Of a stretch of DNA of 64,000 nucleotides, positions 21,519 through 31,308 are shown piece by piece (position 1 is the first letter of the stretch; every line of letters starts with the position of its first letter). The notes beneath the pieces are model-generated. The model saw only the letters and a list, made by a program, of their open reading frames with translations. It was not told where the DNA came from and ran no database searches. The DNA is from Lithodes maja (lineage: Eukaryota > Arthropoda > Malacostraca > Decapoda > Lithodidae): positions 62,001 through 126,000 of the forward strand of contig JBAKBP010003137.1 in the NCBI GenBank assembly GCA_037953745.1. Direction: 5' to 3'. Made by a program: the position numbers and the translations under genes.

Positions 21519-22017
21519 GGAGAGGGGAGCAGTGGGGCACAGGTGGAGGAGAGTTGGGATTGTCATGTCTCGGCGGAGCAGTGGGCGGGGGACACGAGTC
21601 AGGTGGCTGTGGAAGCGCTAGAGCACCTGCATGAGCAGCAGTGTGCAGCGCTCCAGCACCTGCTCGGTTCATACCCCACTGTTTGTGCCGAGCACCTAGG
21701 CCTCACAACTCATGCGGTGCACGAGGTTCCGCTGGCAGGTCACTTGAGTGTTAGTCAGCCGTTGGCCTCGTTGTTTCAGCGGTTCAAGGTGGGCGACGAG
21801 GCTTTGGCATGGTTGTCAGGTCAGGGTCGACCCATGGCTGCCAAGGGTGGTGGTCAGAATGAGGACATTGAGCAGTTTGGTGAGGTTGGCTGTGGAGTGG
21901 ATGCGCCCGGTCGTCGCATAGCCTCCCAATGCTGCTCTAGTAATATGCAACAGCCCTACCATAGACCGATTGTATCTGGCCATGTCGCTGAAGGCGGTGA
22001 TGCTGCGCAGGCAGATG
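21519..22017 (+). pseudogene. Integrase N-terminal remnant of element B
   Basis: Contains LTTHAVHEVPLAGHLSVSQPLASL (about 21703-21774), which aligns to the integrase zinc domain of C (AHDVPVAGHLGVTKTLAAL). Both histidines of the HHCC finger are present, but the CxxC pair and the DDE core are not. It lies between protease and RT. The frame 21543-22937 is open through this part and the RT remnant. Confidence 0.65.
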
Positions 22018-22937
22018 TAGTCGTAAGGAATGCGGGGGTGCGCATGTACGGTATCGGAGGGGAAGCCTTAGCAATTATGAACTATGGGAGTGACTGCACA
22101 GGTGGTACTGATTGTCCCTCTCATGACCTGGCTGTTCTAGGGACGAAGGTGGAGAAGAAGGGAGACTGTAGTTTAGAAGCTGCGGTCTCGGCTGGGTTGT
22201 GGGAGGGCACTAGGCATGTTGTTCTTCGAGATAAGTTGCAACCTCTTGTTCCTGAGCACCAAGAGAAGTTGTTTACTAGGCTGTGGCAGTACATCCGCAT
22301 GTTTGTTGCTTCTCCAGGCCTGATGTACGGGGTAGAATCCGACATGGAGGCTGGAGACAGTGCAAGGCTAAAGTTAGTTCCCTACCGTATAAATCCTGCT
22401 CAACAGTCTGTCGTGAAAGCAGAGCTAGACTACGTGTGGAAAAAGGGTCTGAGGGATAAGGGATATCGTGAGTGGTCGTTGCCAGTAACTTTGCAACCTG
22501 TGTTAAGTGGCAAGATCCGTGTGTATGTTGACTGCAAGAGTGTGGGTGCATTATCCCTGACAGACGCCTATCCATTACCCAGAGTTGACGACACCATAGA
22601 CCGCATCGGGGCTGCCTCGCTCATCACGAAGGTAGAACTAGTGAAAAGTTATTGGCAGGCCCCGTTGCCGGAGAGAGCGAAGAGAAGTGCCAGTCTTGTG
22701 ATGAACTGGGCAGTTTATCAGTGTCAGGTGTTGTTTTGCTGGCGGAACACAAGTTGGATGTGTGGCATGTTAAGGGCACTGATAATGTTGTGGCTGATTG
22801 TTTGTCACGGGAGGGAATGTCTTAAGGAGCACCCTCGCCGTTCAGTCAGTGTGTGTTTGGGAGTGGAGAAAAACCAGGCTTGCCCCTGTAGAGCAGCCGT
22901 CAAAAACAACATTAAAATTAAATCAAAAATCACATAA
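22018..22937 (+). pseudogene. RT/RNase H remnant of element B, internally deleted
   Basis: RT N-terminal motifs are clear: GVESDMEAGDSARLKLVPYR, VVKAELDYVWKKGLRD, VYVDCKSVGALSLTDAYPLP, RVDDTIDRIGAAS, VKSYWQAPLPERAKRSASL. Right after this, in a shifted frame, is LDVWHVKGTDNVVADCLSRE of RNase H. The palm with YxDD is gone. The junction after KRSASL is identical in A. The frame stays open to 22937, but past the junction it is not the RNase H frame. Confidence 0.8.
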
Positions 22938-24238
22938 AAACTCTTTCTTTTTGATAGTTAATTGTAAGTTGCCAATGTTATAGCTAAAGTCCTAAGTTGA
23001 ACCTGTCTTTCACTTAGTAGGCTGGGCTCTGTGAATCTCGCTCAGGGAGCATAGCAGGCTAAATTATACTATTGTGTTTGGGAGGGGTTGTAAGATTTTC
23101 TTTATGCTAATATGTTGTTGTATTTAAGATTGAGCTTTACATTTCATTTCTGGTGGAGTGGCTAGGTGTGGCGGGTCTTGTCGGCATTCTGCCTTGTCAG
23201 ATATGGTGCTCGCCTAATGTTGAGCGTCCCATATCTTGGGCGGGGTGTGACGTCTACCAGCGTTGGCAGAATCACCTCTCGTTAGCCACTAGCGCTCGCC
23301 AGGAACATCGAAATGGGCTACAGTTATCCGAGAATGTTGTTCTTTCTTTCCTAGTAATCGCATTGTCACAGACAGTCCAGTGGTGGTCTTTGTTTTCGTC
23401 TGTGACAACGGGTTATATTTTATATCAACAGTAGTGATAATAGTACCAGCGTGGGAATGAGAAAGACTTTCAGAGCGAGGAGGTAGTAAGTGTCTTTGTA
23501 CGGGTGCATTCCTGCTTCTCGCTCGCTATTGGACGGCGTGTCTTGCTGTGTCACGTGACACCTGCTGTCTTGTGACGTCTCGGCCCGTGATTGGCCGACC
23601 ATCGCGCCTTTGTGGGCTCCTGTGTAACTTACCTCCTCCATGAGGGTCCCCAGGAGCTGTCCTCGTCAGGACAGGCTTGGCGCGCGTGCTTCTAACATCC
23701 CTTTGCATACTCTCTCCCGATCACCACCTTTATCACTGTTTCTCTCACTCGATTCTCTCTTTCCATACTCTAACCTTTATTAACTGCACAACACTCCCCT
23801 TGGGTTCTGCATACGGTTTTCATAGCCAGCCCATTGTATTGCATGCGCCGTCCTCAGAGATATTTACATGTACTTAGAATAGGTTTGAGGGTTCTTAGTT
23901 AGTATAGGTTAAGAACTTTGTGTGTCTCCATTATTGATTTAGTGTTTCTGCTCTTTTATTTAATGCTAGACTGGGATAAGGTAACTGTAGTCGTTGTCTC
24001 CGATGTGTGTACGGTTTGCTTATACCTACACGACTTCGACCGGTCCTGTGGTACCCTGGGTTGTCTTTTCGGTTGCGTCCTTTGCGAGTGCAGCATTGTG
24101 TTGACTGAGGGTTTTGGCCTGTACCAGTTCCACACTTTGCTGCCTCTTTGCTTGTCTTTAGAGGGTCGCCAGGATAGAACCAGATACTTGTGATCTGGAT
24201 CTATCGAGAGAGCCCCATTGTCAATTAACGTAACTTAA

Positions 24239-24717
24239 CCCTCCAGCCCCGGCTATGTATTCCATATATATTCCCCGAAATCCGGGGGTTTTGGCCAAAA
24301 AACGTCTATGCCTAGGCTACCGTATCTTTGTTATTCTGACTGCTTCCGCATTCCCGCGCATCCCCAAGCGTAGATGTGTTTCGTACCTGTAGAATGGCGT
24401 AAAGTAGAGCTCTCTAAGTCAACTGGTTCAGTTGTGATGATGATTTCATTGGAGATAACTTTATGGCAAAAACAGCCACTTTACACTACTTTTTGATACT
24501 TAACAATAACATACAGGCACACACGAACAAGCGACGCACTCCTTCTTGTGGCCGGAGATGTGGAGCGTCGGTCCAGCCGGCTGTTGTTTACATGCGTCGG
24601 ACGTACGCCTCGCACACCAAGCTTACAGGCTTTAAGCTCATGGGTGTTTAAGAGCCCTTCCGGGTAGCTCGGGTGTGTTTTTTATGGGTGTTTAAGAGCC
24701 CTTCCGGGTCTGAAGGG
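24239..24717. mobile_element. piggyBac-type MITE, family M1
   Basis: Flanked by TTAA (24235-24238 and 24718-24721); the 5' LTR shows the empty TTAA site near 17968. Ends are CCCTCCAGCCCCGG and TGAAGGG, so the inverted termini share CCCT(C/T)CAG. The doubled phrase GAGCCCTTCCGGG lies near the right end. There is no ORF of note. A second, partial copy is at 8515-8744. Confidence 0.92.
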
Positions 24718-24812
24718 TTAAAGGATGCAGTCTTACGGACATCGCTAGGCTACGAGCCTGTCTTGCTCAACCCCAGTTCCTTACCTAGAGTATCCCAGCT
24801 AGACATTATTAA

Positions 24813-25292
24813 CACCTTACGAGCGGCCTATGCGGTTTATTTATATGTACCGCCCAGCGGGGTGTTTTTAGCCAAAATAGGGCTGTTTACGTGATCATTT
24901 TCATGCCTAAATAAGACCCAGAACGTAAAACAAGTATCTATCCCTGAAAGGGCATAAACAGAGCTTTCGAATGACACCATAACGATCCTTTTATGATGGC
25001 TAGTTTTCTTGCAATAACCGTGCAACGCGAGTGCAAAAAGCATGTAATTAGGCACTTTCCCCATACAATTCCGTATATAGCGAGTGAGAGAGGGAGGGAG
25101 GAGGTGGGATTTGTGTCAGTAGGTTCGCCGCGGTGGTCTGGAGCAGTCATACGCTCGCTACTCTCCTGCCACCACTTGTCTCTCTCTCTCAGCCACATTA
25201 CGTGCTGAAATTGCCACACGATATATGTCGAGCACCGCCACATAGTCCAGCTTTATTTAACTCGACTCATGTTGCGCCCCGACATTTAAGGG
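24813..25292. mobile_element. piggyBac-type MITE, family M2
   Basis: Flanked by TTAA (24809-24812 and 25293-25296); the 5' LTR has a single TTAA at this place (near 18062). Ends are CACCTTACGAGCGGCC and, reversed, CCCTTAAATGTCGG. The copy at 39694-40103 is the same family in the opposite orientation. No transposase frame. Confidence 0.9.
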
Positions 25293-25315
25293 TTAATCGA
25301 GTAGACACTTGTTAG

Positions 25316-25745
25316 TTGTTGTTGTTGTTGTTGTGATGGGCTGGTCTATCAGAGTGAGAGCTGAGCAATCTCTGCCATACCCATAGCTTACTCTGACTTT
25401 TCCTTTAACTTATATATTTTCTAGATCTCATGTGACGGCGTCTCTTCCGTGGATTGACCTCCCAATCTACCAAGATTGGAAGCCAAAGCATCACTTTTTT
25501 CCCTTGCCCCTCAACTTTCTCTTCATAATTGCTGAGGGGCACAGGGCCCTGGGTGGGGCTTTGGTTTCCCGGGCGTTTCCGCACCCTCCTCAGCCCCCCG
25601 CCATGGAGTGGCTTCGGTCACCCAGGCTTTATTGTGGTCGGCGGGGAGGGTTCTGTGGGGGCACTCGGTTATGGCCTTGGAATTGCTCGGGGCCTTGGGG
25701 CTGTTCGGCCAGGCAGCTTGGGGAACAACAACAACAACAACAACA
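25316..25745 (+). mobile_element. SINE-like element with the Jockey-like LINE tail
   Basis: Flanked by an 11-base duplication ACACTTGTTAG (25305-25315 and 25746-25756). Ends in GGCTGTTCGGCCAGGCAGC..GGGGAACAACAAC with an AAC repeat, the same 3' tail as J1 and J2. It begins with a GTT run. No clear tRNA-like head and no RT frame were seen, so it may be a SINE of another origin or a rearranged LINE derivative. Confidence 0.8.
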
Positions 25746-26444
25746 ACACTTGTTAGTATTTAATATAAGCTCTTTGATATGTGTGCATTATTATTCACAG
25801 CATTAATTAGTCTAGGTTGTTGTTGAGCCGCACAACCATAGCAGACTGTTTCGTTGATGAGGAAGTACTTCTTTTAGTGTCGAGCATTGCTACCGTTGCG
25901 CATTTATAGTATTCTCGTGTCAGTTAACATTATATGTCCTATCTTTTAGTGTATTCGATTTACACGTGTGGTGTCCTGCCTCCTGCCTTTATATAGTTCA
26001 AGATTAGTACGAGCATCTTATGAGCATCAGACTTTCTTCAGAAGTTTCCAGGTCTATGCTGTAGGACTATACTTCACTTTCTTTCAGATAGGAGTGAAGA
26101 GTTTATTGTTGTTTAGAGTAACTGTATTGAAGCATCTTTTTATTGTATTAAATCTTGCAGTGATTTAATTGATCTTTCCATAGATTCCTTTTTATGCATT
26201 TTAACGTAACTTGCATCTTGTTTGTTATCAGGCTATACCAGTGTGGGTTAGCCTGAAGTAAGAGTACATTTATGCCCAGTTAAGGATACCCCGCTATCGC
26301 AGATTAACTCTGGAGGGTATAGGTGTTTTGTTCGCCGGCATATAAGTTCGAGGGTTTGGATCTAGCGTACCGTTGTTGCATAGTGCCCTATTACTAGTCC
26401 AATCATTAAGTGCCCTTGTTTTAATCGTAGTCCCGGTCGTAACA

Positions 26445-27728
26445 GCGGCAACAATCTGAGACGTCGCCCTCTTTTGGGGTCCTCTATTTCGAAGATGAAG
26501 GAACAGGATTTTGGGTCGAATGTTCACACTTCACCCCGCCCAGTCAAAATGGGTAGCCCATCGGGAAGCGTCGAGCCTGGATCATTCCAGGAACAAACGA
26601 CATATGTCCATCGGCCTTGGGGCGTCTTCCTCTACCTTCACGGCCACTAACGAACCGTGTGGTTGCCTAACTTTTTTCAGGCTCCCGGTGTTTACAAACA
26701 CTGAGCTAACCACCGGCGTGTATACCCGGTACCAGATCTAAGGCAAGTTAAGGGTATTATTCCGGCTGAGCCAGCCGGGTTCTCTCACGGGTTATCTTCC
26801 CTCTCTCTCTCGCTCAAACAAGTCAATTTGGTGGCCCAGTACGGACACGGGTCTGAAGGCAAGGTACTTTAGTGTTAAGTTGCTTTACGAGTTACAGAAA
26901 AGGAGGGGGGGGGGGGGGGAAATACTGGAAGACCAAGACGATCACACCCGCCGGACAGGTGGGGCATAGGCAAGCAACAGACACAAGCACAGAACGAGAA
27001 AATTTTAAGCAACGACAAAACTTTTCTTTTGCTGATTGTCCAGAATTGAATGGACAATCCAGGAAGATGATGTGTCCTCTCTTAGTATGTTAGAGACAGA
27101 GACATATACTTCCAGTGATCATTAATGTTCCTTAGTTACTTAGCCAAGGGCAAGGAATCAGGAATCCTAGTTATTCCTATCCGGTTGACACGTAACGCTG
27201 AGGTTGGAATATGCATATCCTTACCTCGGCTCAAGGACTTGGCAAAAGTCACGAGTTAAAGGGTTTGCCTCTCAGTTTTTTGCAAAATCTTCCATTGATG
27301 GCATAGCTAGCACTAAGTTGTGGGCTCCCAACCGTTCTTTCTTGACACGATGCCTGTCTATGGCTCTGGATAAGCCAGCAACTGCCCTGTGTGGTATCAA
27401 GGCAGCGGGTCTAGTAGTCCATGTGCTTCTCATTAAGTTTGATCTTACAAGGAAAAAGGAGGGGGGGGAGCGCCGGTAAGCCCAAAGAACCATAGAACCC
27501 CTCCGCCGGATAATATGATGAAGTCACGAGCTGTGATATTAATAAGTCGAGCTGAGACTACAGCGCTCTAATAAATTTTCTTTTCTTTTGTGTACGAATC
27601 TCAATGTGAGATCTGACCATTTGTACCTAGTCGGTCAATTATAACAAGGGGTACAGAACCCCTTCGCCGGAGGTTATGATAAAATCACGAATCACGAGCG
27701 GCGAAATGATTTGAACTGGTTATACAGT
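26445..27728 (+). mobile_element. DIRS remnant D2, right piece
   Basis: Parallel to 37621-38930 of D3. Translated pieces resemble the tyrosine recombinase: a segment before the catalytic half (about 26560-26700), and AKSSIDGIASTKLWAPNRSF with FLTRCLSMALDK (27204-27479), which matches IDDIADTQLWSFNHTF in D4. The HxxR box is degraded (KSRVKGFAS). G-runs lie at about 26905 and 27461. It ends with AACTGGTTATACAGTTT, the reverse of the D4 terminus, at the TTAA used by piggyBac. Confidence 0.75.
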
Positions 27729-27751
27729 TTAACCCTTCCCGCCCAGGCAGC

Positions 27752-27805
27752 ATTTTAAAATGACACCGCGGCAGATGGTCAGGAGCCCGGGTGTCATTTT
27801 AAAAT
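27752..27805. repeat. Subterminal hairpin of the piggyBac end
   Basis: Perfect 16-base arms around a 22-base loop. It may be a transposase-binding subterminal repeat, or the core of a small TTAA-flanked MITE (27733-27824). Confidence 0.7.
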
Positions 27806-28021
27806 CTGTAAGCTTGAAAGCCTATTAACCCCTCCAACCCGGATGACCTCATATACGCCCATAACATACTCGGCCCGCGCAACCCGGATGGCCTCATGTA
27901 CGCCCCTTGCTTTCGTGCTTGATTTTCGAAAGCCGCGCGCACAGTTTGTGATGATTGGGCGGTAGGTGGCGCCACCCGGCGTCAACGACGCCACAACAAC
28001 AGTATCTACCCCGACGCCATC

Positions 28022-30937
28022 ATGGACAGTACACCAAATAGTGATTCCGCCGTGTCCGACATCGTGCTTCCTACGACGCCCTTGATAGTGCGTCGTGCCT
28101 TACCCCGACGCCATCGCCTAAATGTGTTATCTCCCGGAGGTATTGAGACGACTTTGAGACTTTATGAGAAAGCTGATGCCAAGCATAAGATTGATGAAGA
28201 AGTGAGTGACCACTCGAGTAATTATAAGTCGAGTGATTATGGCCATGAGAGTGATAAAGAACAATTCCTGGGATTTGAGAAAGAATTTGAGAGTGATGAG
28301 AGTGATGAAGGTGATGTACGTGATGTACCAGTTGTTGAGGAAGCTGGTTTACCTCAAGAAAGTGAACTTGCGAGAGTGAGTGAGTGGGAGAGTTCAAGGT
28401 CACAAACAAAATTTCGCATAAGTGACACGACTCCAAGCCCTTCCCCAGGTAAATCGCCTTTCAAGCTGCATTTCTACAAGTTAAAAATACTTGAAAAGGC
28501 GGCCGCAGCAGCTAGGGAACAAGCTAAAATAGTTGGTGAGGATGAGGCTGTGAGTGAGGGTCAGCGTGGTGACCCTTCTCGACCGCCATTGTCTCCCTTA
28601 TCTACCCACGCCACCCAAGATGACCCGGATGCCCCGCATTCTTCCCCACCACCCCCACCATTGCCAAGGGTTGAGGACCCCCCACTTTCGGCCTATTTGC
28701 CTCCTAGGTCCCCCGACAGGAGACATACTGCTGCCGAAAAGGGGAAAGGTAGAAAATATACCAAGAAGATGAAGAAAAGTAAGAGAGTTTTGTTTGAGGC
28801 TCCCGCGGCGGCGTCCACCCCTGCCGGCCCCAGCCATACGTCCCCGCAACTTTCCCCACGGTCCTCCCCACCTCTCCCGCCTTCAACATGTCTTCCTGCA
28901 GAAGTATTTGAGGTCGCCACCCCAATACCTGGGCCTAGTGAAAGTGAATCATTGCTTTCTGTGACTCGTCGCAGGCCAAGGAGCCCGGGACCTCTGGAGG
29001 ACACAGCCTCACCTGTCACTCCTTCCCCACCTCGCCCACCCGCACGCCGCCCACGCATCACTGGTTCCCCGCCAGATTATGTGGGGGCCACTGATGATGA
29101 AGGGCACCGCTCTGAAGACTCTGGCCATGATTACATAGGTCCACCGTCAGGGCAAGATGACCACTCTGACGATGACGATGACTATATGGACATCGACGAC
29201 CCTCGACCCACCCGCTTGGCCCGGCTTCGTGCTGCCCGTCTTTCTGCCCGCCGCCCTGGCCGCCGCCCTGACCGACGCCCTCGCCGCCGCCCTAGGGCGC
29301 GCGCCTCCCGAGTTGGCCGTGGGCGTACTGGGCTACCAGTTGGAGCTCCTCGTCAGCGTAGACAAGACCCATTCTACGTTTTTCAATGGCAGGACGTAGT
29401 TGATGGGGATGGATACAACCCTGATGTGCCACCTTTTGATGAGGCACTGGAGGGTTCAGGCATTACCCCCAATTTTCCTGCAGGCCCCAATGCTCCACCA
29501 CACCAACTATTTGAGGCATTCTTTGATGAGGAGGTGGTAGGCTATGTTGTCAAAGAGACAAACAAGCAGCACCAATTCCAGGTACACTTTTTGGGCAAGG
29601 TGACCAAGGGCCATATGAGGAAGTGGACCCCAGTGACTCATCAAGAATTCATGGTGTTCCTGGCACTCACCATGCTAATGCCTCATGTCAGGAAGCATAG
29701 GTTGCCTGACTATTGGATCACCAATGATCTAATTTCAACCCCTGCCTTCGGGAAATATATGGCTCGCGACCGGTACCTTGATATCCTCGCAGCGCTCCAT
29801 CTAGTCACCAACACCGACGTCCACCGCCCAGACAAGCTGTGGAAGATTAGGACGTTGTATGAGATGATGCGAGACCGCTTCACCTCCTACTTCAAGCCCT
29901 TCCGCAAGGTCGTCATTGACGAGTCTCTTGTGCTGTTCCGGGGAAAACTCAGCTTCCGGCAATACATCCCCTCCAAAAGACATCGCTTTGGCATAAAATT
30001 TTTTGTGCTGTGCGACTGCACAACTGGCTATGTCCTGGACTTCCTGGTGTACAGCGGGAAGGAAGGGGACGTGCTTGTGGACCCCCTCATTGGATTTGGC
30101 GGAGCAGTGGTGCAAGCCATGATGGACCGCTACTTCCATAAAAATCACGTCCTCTACACGGACAACTATTACACGTCCCCCACTCTCTCACAGTACCTGC
30201 ATGAGCGCAAGACAGGGACTGTAGGCACAGTACGAGGGAAAAGGAAGGGCATGCCAACTTTCCCTGCAAAGACCAAAAAAGGTGATGTCTTCAGGAAGAA
30301 GTCGGGGCCCATTCTGGCTATCCACTGGCACGACCAGCGGAAGGTCAACCTCCTGACCACCATCCACAAGGGGGAAATGGTGGAGACTGGCAAGGTGGAT
30401 CGCCGCACCCAGGCCAGGGTGACCAAGCCCGATACTGTCCTGGACTACAATGTCAACATGAGGCTGGTGGACAAGTCCGACATGCAGATAGGCTTCATTG
30501 ACTGCCTGCGTACCTCGTGCAGATGGTACAAAAAGTTCTTTCTGCATATGGTGGACATGTCAATTCTGAATGCCTATAATATATACAGGCTTCGGAATGA
30601 GAACCCACCCCTGAAGTTCAACAGCCTGCGGAGGTTCCAAAAGCAGGTGTTGACGGGGCTCCTGGAGAAGTATGCTACGCCACAGAGGGCAGTGGCACAT
30701 CCTGGGCCCGCCGTTATCGACCGCTTGCAGTCTGCTCCATACCTGCTTAGGCACCAGCTTGGTTACTTTCCTCAGAATGCAGCAGGAAGAACAAATCAGA
30801 AGCGGTGCCATGTCTGCTACCACAGCAGGGTGAGGCCGCACCCAGGTAAAAAGTCAACCACGGAGTGTGTGGAGTGCAAGGTGGCACTCTGTGCTGTAGG
30901 GTGCTTCGCTGCTTACCACACCAAGCAGGAGTTCTAA
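28022..30937 (+). CDS. piggyBac-family transposase (DDE_Tnp_1_7), intact frame
   Basis: A 971-residue open frame from ATG at 28022 (context CATCATGG). Residues 1 to about 450 are low-complexity, acidic and then Pro/Ser- and Arg-rich. The transposase core follows (about 455-900), with HQEFMVFLALTMLM and the three catalytic aspartates in VIDESLVLF (D633), LYTDNYYTSP (D714) and RLVDKSDM (D817). A Cys/His-rich C-terminus (CHVCYHSR..CVECKVALC..CF) fits the usual zinc domain that binds the ends. It would cut and paste at TTAA. It is longer than typical 550-650 residue members because of the N-terminal extension. No stop or shift is seen. Confidence 0.95.
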   Translation: MDSTPNSDSAVSDIVLPTTPLIVRRALPRRHRLNVLSPGGIETTLRLYEKADAKHKIDEEVSDHSSNYKSSDYGHESDKEQFLGFEKEFESDESDEGDVRDVPVVEEAGLPQESELARVSEWESSRSQTKFRISDTTPSPSPGKSPFKLHFYKLKILEKAAAAAREQAKIVGEDEAVSEGQRGDPSRPPLSPLSTHATQDDPDAPHSSPPPPPLPRVEDPPLSAYLPPRSPDRRHTAAEKGKGRKYTKKMKKSKRVLFEAPAAASTPAGPSHTSPQLSPRSSPPLPPSTCLPAEVFEVATPIPGPSESESLLSVTRRRPRSPGPLEDTASPVTPSPPRPPARRPRITGSPPDYVGATDDEGHRSEDSGHDYIGPPSGQDDHSDDDDDYMDIDDPRPTRLARLRAARLSARRPGRRPDRRPRRRPRARASRVGRGRTGLPVGAPRQRRQDPFYVFQWQDVVDGDGYNPDVPPFDEALEGSGITPNFPAGPNAPPHQLFEAFFDEEVVGYVVKETNKQHQFQVHFLGKVTKGHMRKWTPVTHQEFMVFLALTMLMPHVRKHRLPDYWITNDLISTPAFGKYMARDRYLDILAALHLVTNTDVHRPDKLWKIRTLYEMMRDRFTSYFKPFRKVVIDESLVLFRGKLSFRQYIPSKRHRFGIKFFVLCDCTTGYVLDFLVYSGKEGDVLVDPLIGFGGAVVQAMMDRYFHKNHVLYTDNYYTSPTLSQYLHERKTGTVGTVRGKRKGMPTFPAKTKKGDVFRKKSGPILAIHWHDQRKVNLLTTIHKGEMVETGKVDRRTQARVTKPDTVLDYNVNMRLVDKSDMQIGFIDCLRTSCRWYKKFFLHMVDMSILNAYNIYRLRNENPPLKFNSLRRFQKQVLTGLLEKYATPQRAVAHPGPAVIDRLQSAPYLLRHQLGYFPQNAAGRTNQKRCHVCYHSRVRPHPGKKSTTECVECKVALCAVGCFAAYHTKQEF

Positions 30938-30957
30938 TAATCATACTGAAATTGCCC

Positions 30958-30964
30958 AATAAAA
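30958..30964 (+). promoter_or_regulatory. Polyadenylation signal candidate
   Basis: AATAAAA about 20 bases after the transposase stop, in AT-rich DNA. Confidence 0.55.
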
Positions 30965-31108
30965 TGACAATATGTACACTATAATTATATATAGGCAAAA
31001 AGTGAAAGAAAAACAATGTATTATAATAAAAAAGTCAAGTATTATGAGAAAATTGATACAAATACAATTCCACCATAATAATATGTGAAAGTGACACATA
31101 TGTATATA

Positions 31109-31308
31109 NNNNNNNNNNNNNNNNNNNNNNNNNNNNNNNNNNNNNNNNNNNNNNNNNNNNNNNNNNNNNNNNNNNNNNNNNNNNNNNNNNNNNNNNNNNN
31201 NNNNNNNNNNNNNNNNNNNNNNNNNNNNNNNNNNNNNNNNNNNNNNNNNNNNNNNNNNNNNNNNNNNNNNNNNNNNNNNNNNNNNNNNNNNNNNNNNNNN
31301 NNNNNNNN
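31109..31308. other. Assembly gap of 200 N
   Basis: A run of exactly 200 N. The piggyBac 3' end lies to the left and gypsy C pol to the right, so the two sides are not known to be adjacent. Any frame drawn across it is meaningless. Confidence 0.99.

Larger units (their letters stand above)
16984..26444 (+). mobile_element. Gypsy (Gmr1-like order) element B, complete
   Basis: Two LTRs (16984-18769 and 23246-26444), primer-binding site, gag, protease, integrase remnant, RT/RNase H remnant. A 4-base GCGG duplication flanks it (16980-16983, 26445-26448), and the paralogous DIRS copy D3 shows the joined empty site at about 37621. Pol carries the same deletions as A, so the element is non-autonomous. 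Three later insertions sit in the 3' LTR. Confidence 0.92.
23246..26444 (+). repeat. 3' LTR of element B with three insertions
   Basis: Starts TGTGACGTC and ends GGTCGTAACA. Removing the insertions at 24239-24717, 24813-25292 and 25316-25745 with their duplications leaves about 1.79 kb, the length of the 5' LTR. The preceding CGGGG (23241-23245) is a short G-rich remnant of the plus-strand primer region. Confidence 0.92.
27733..31108 (+). mobile_element. piggyBac transposon, right end in the gap
   Basis: Starts CCCTTCCCGCCC directly after TTAA (27729-27732) in the DIRS tail; D3 keeps the uninterrupted phrase CAGTTTAATC at about 38932. A 16-base inverted repeat (ATTTTAAAATGACACC, 27752-27767 with 27790-27805) lies close to the end. 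A second TTAACCCCTCC at 27825 could be a nested boundary, so the first 92 bases might be a small separate MITE. The right terminus is not seen. Confidence 0.85.
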
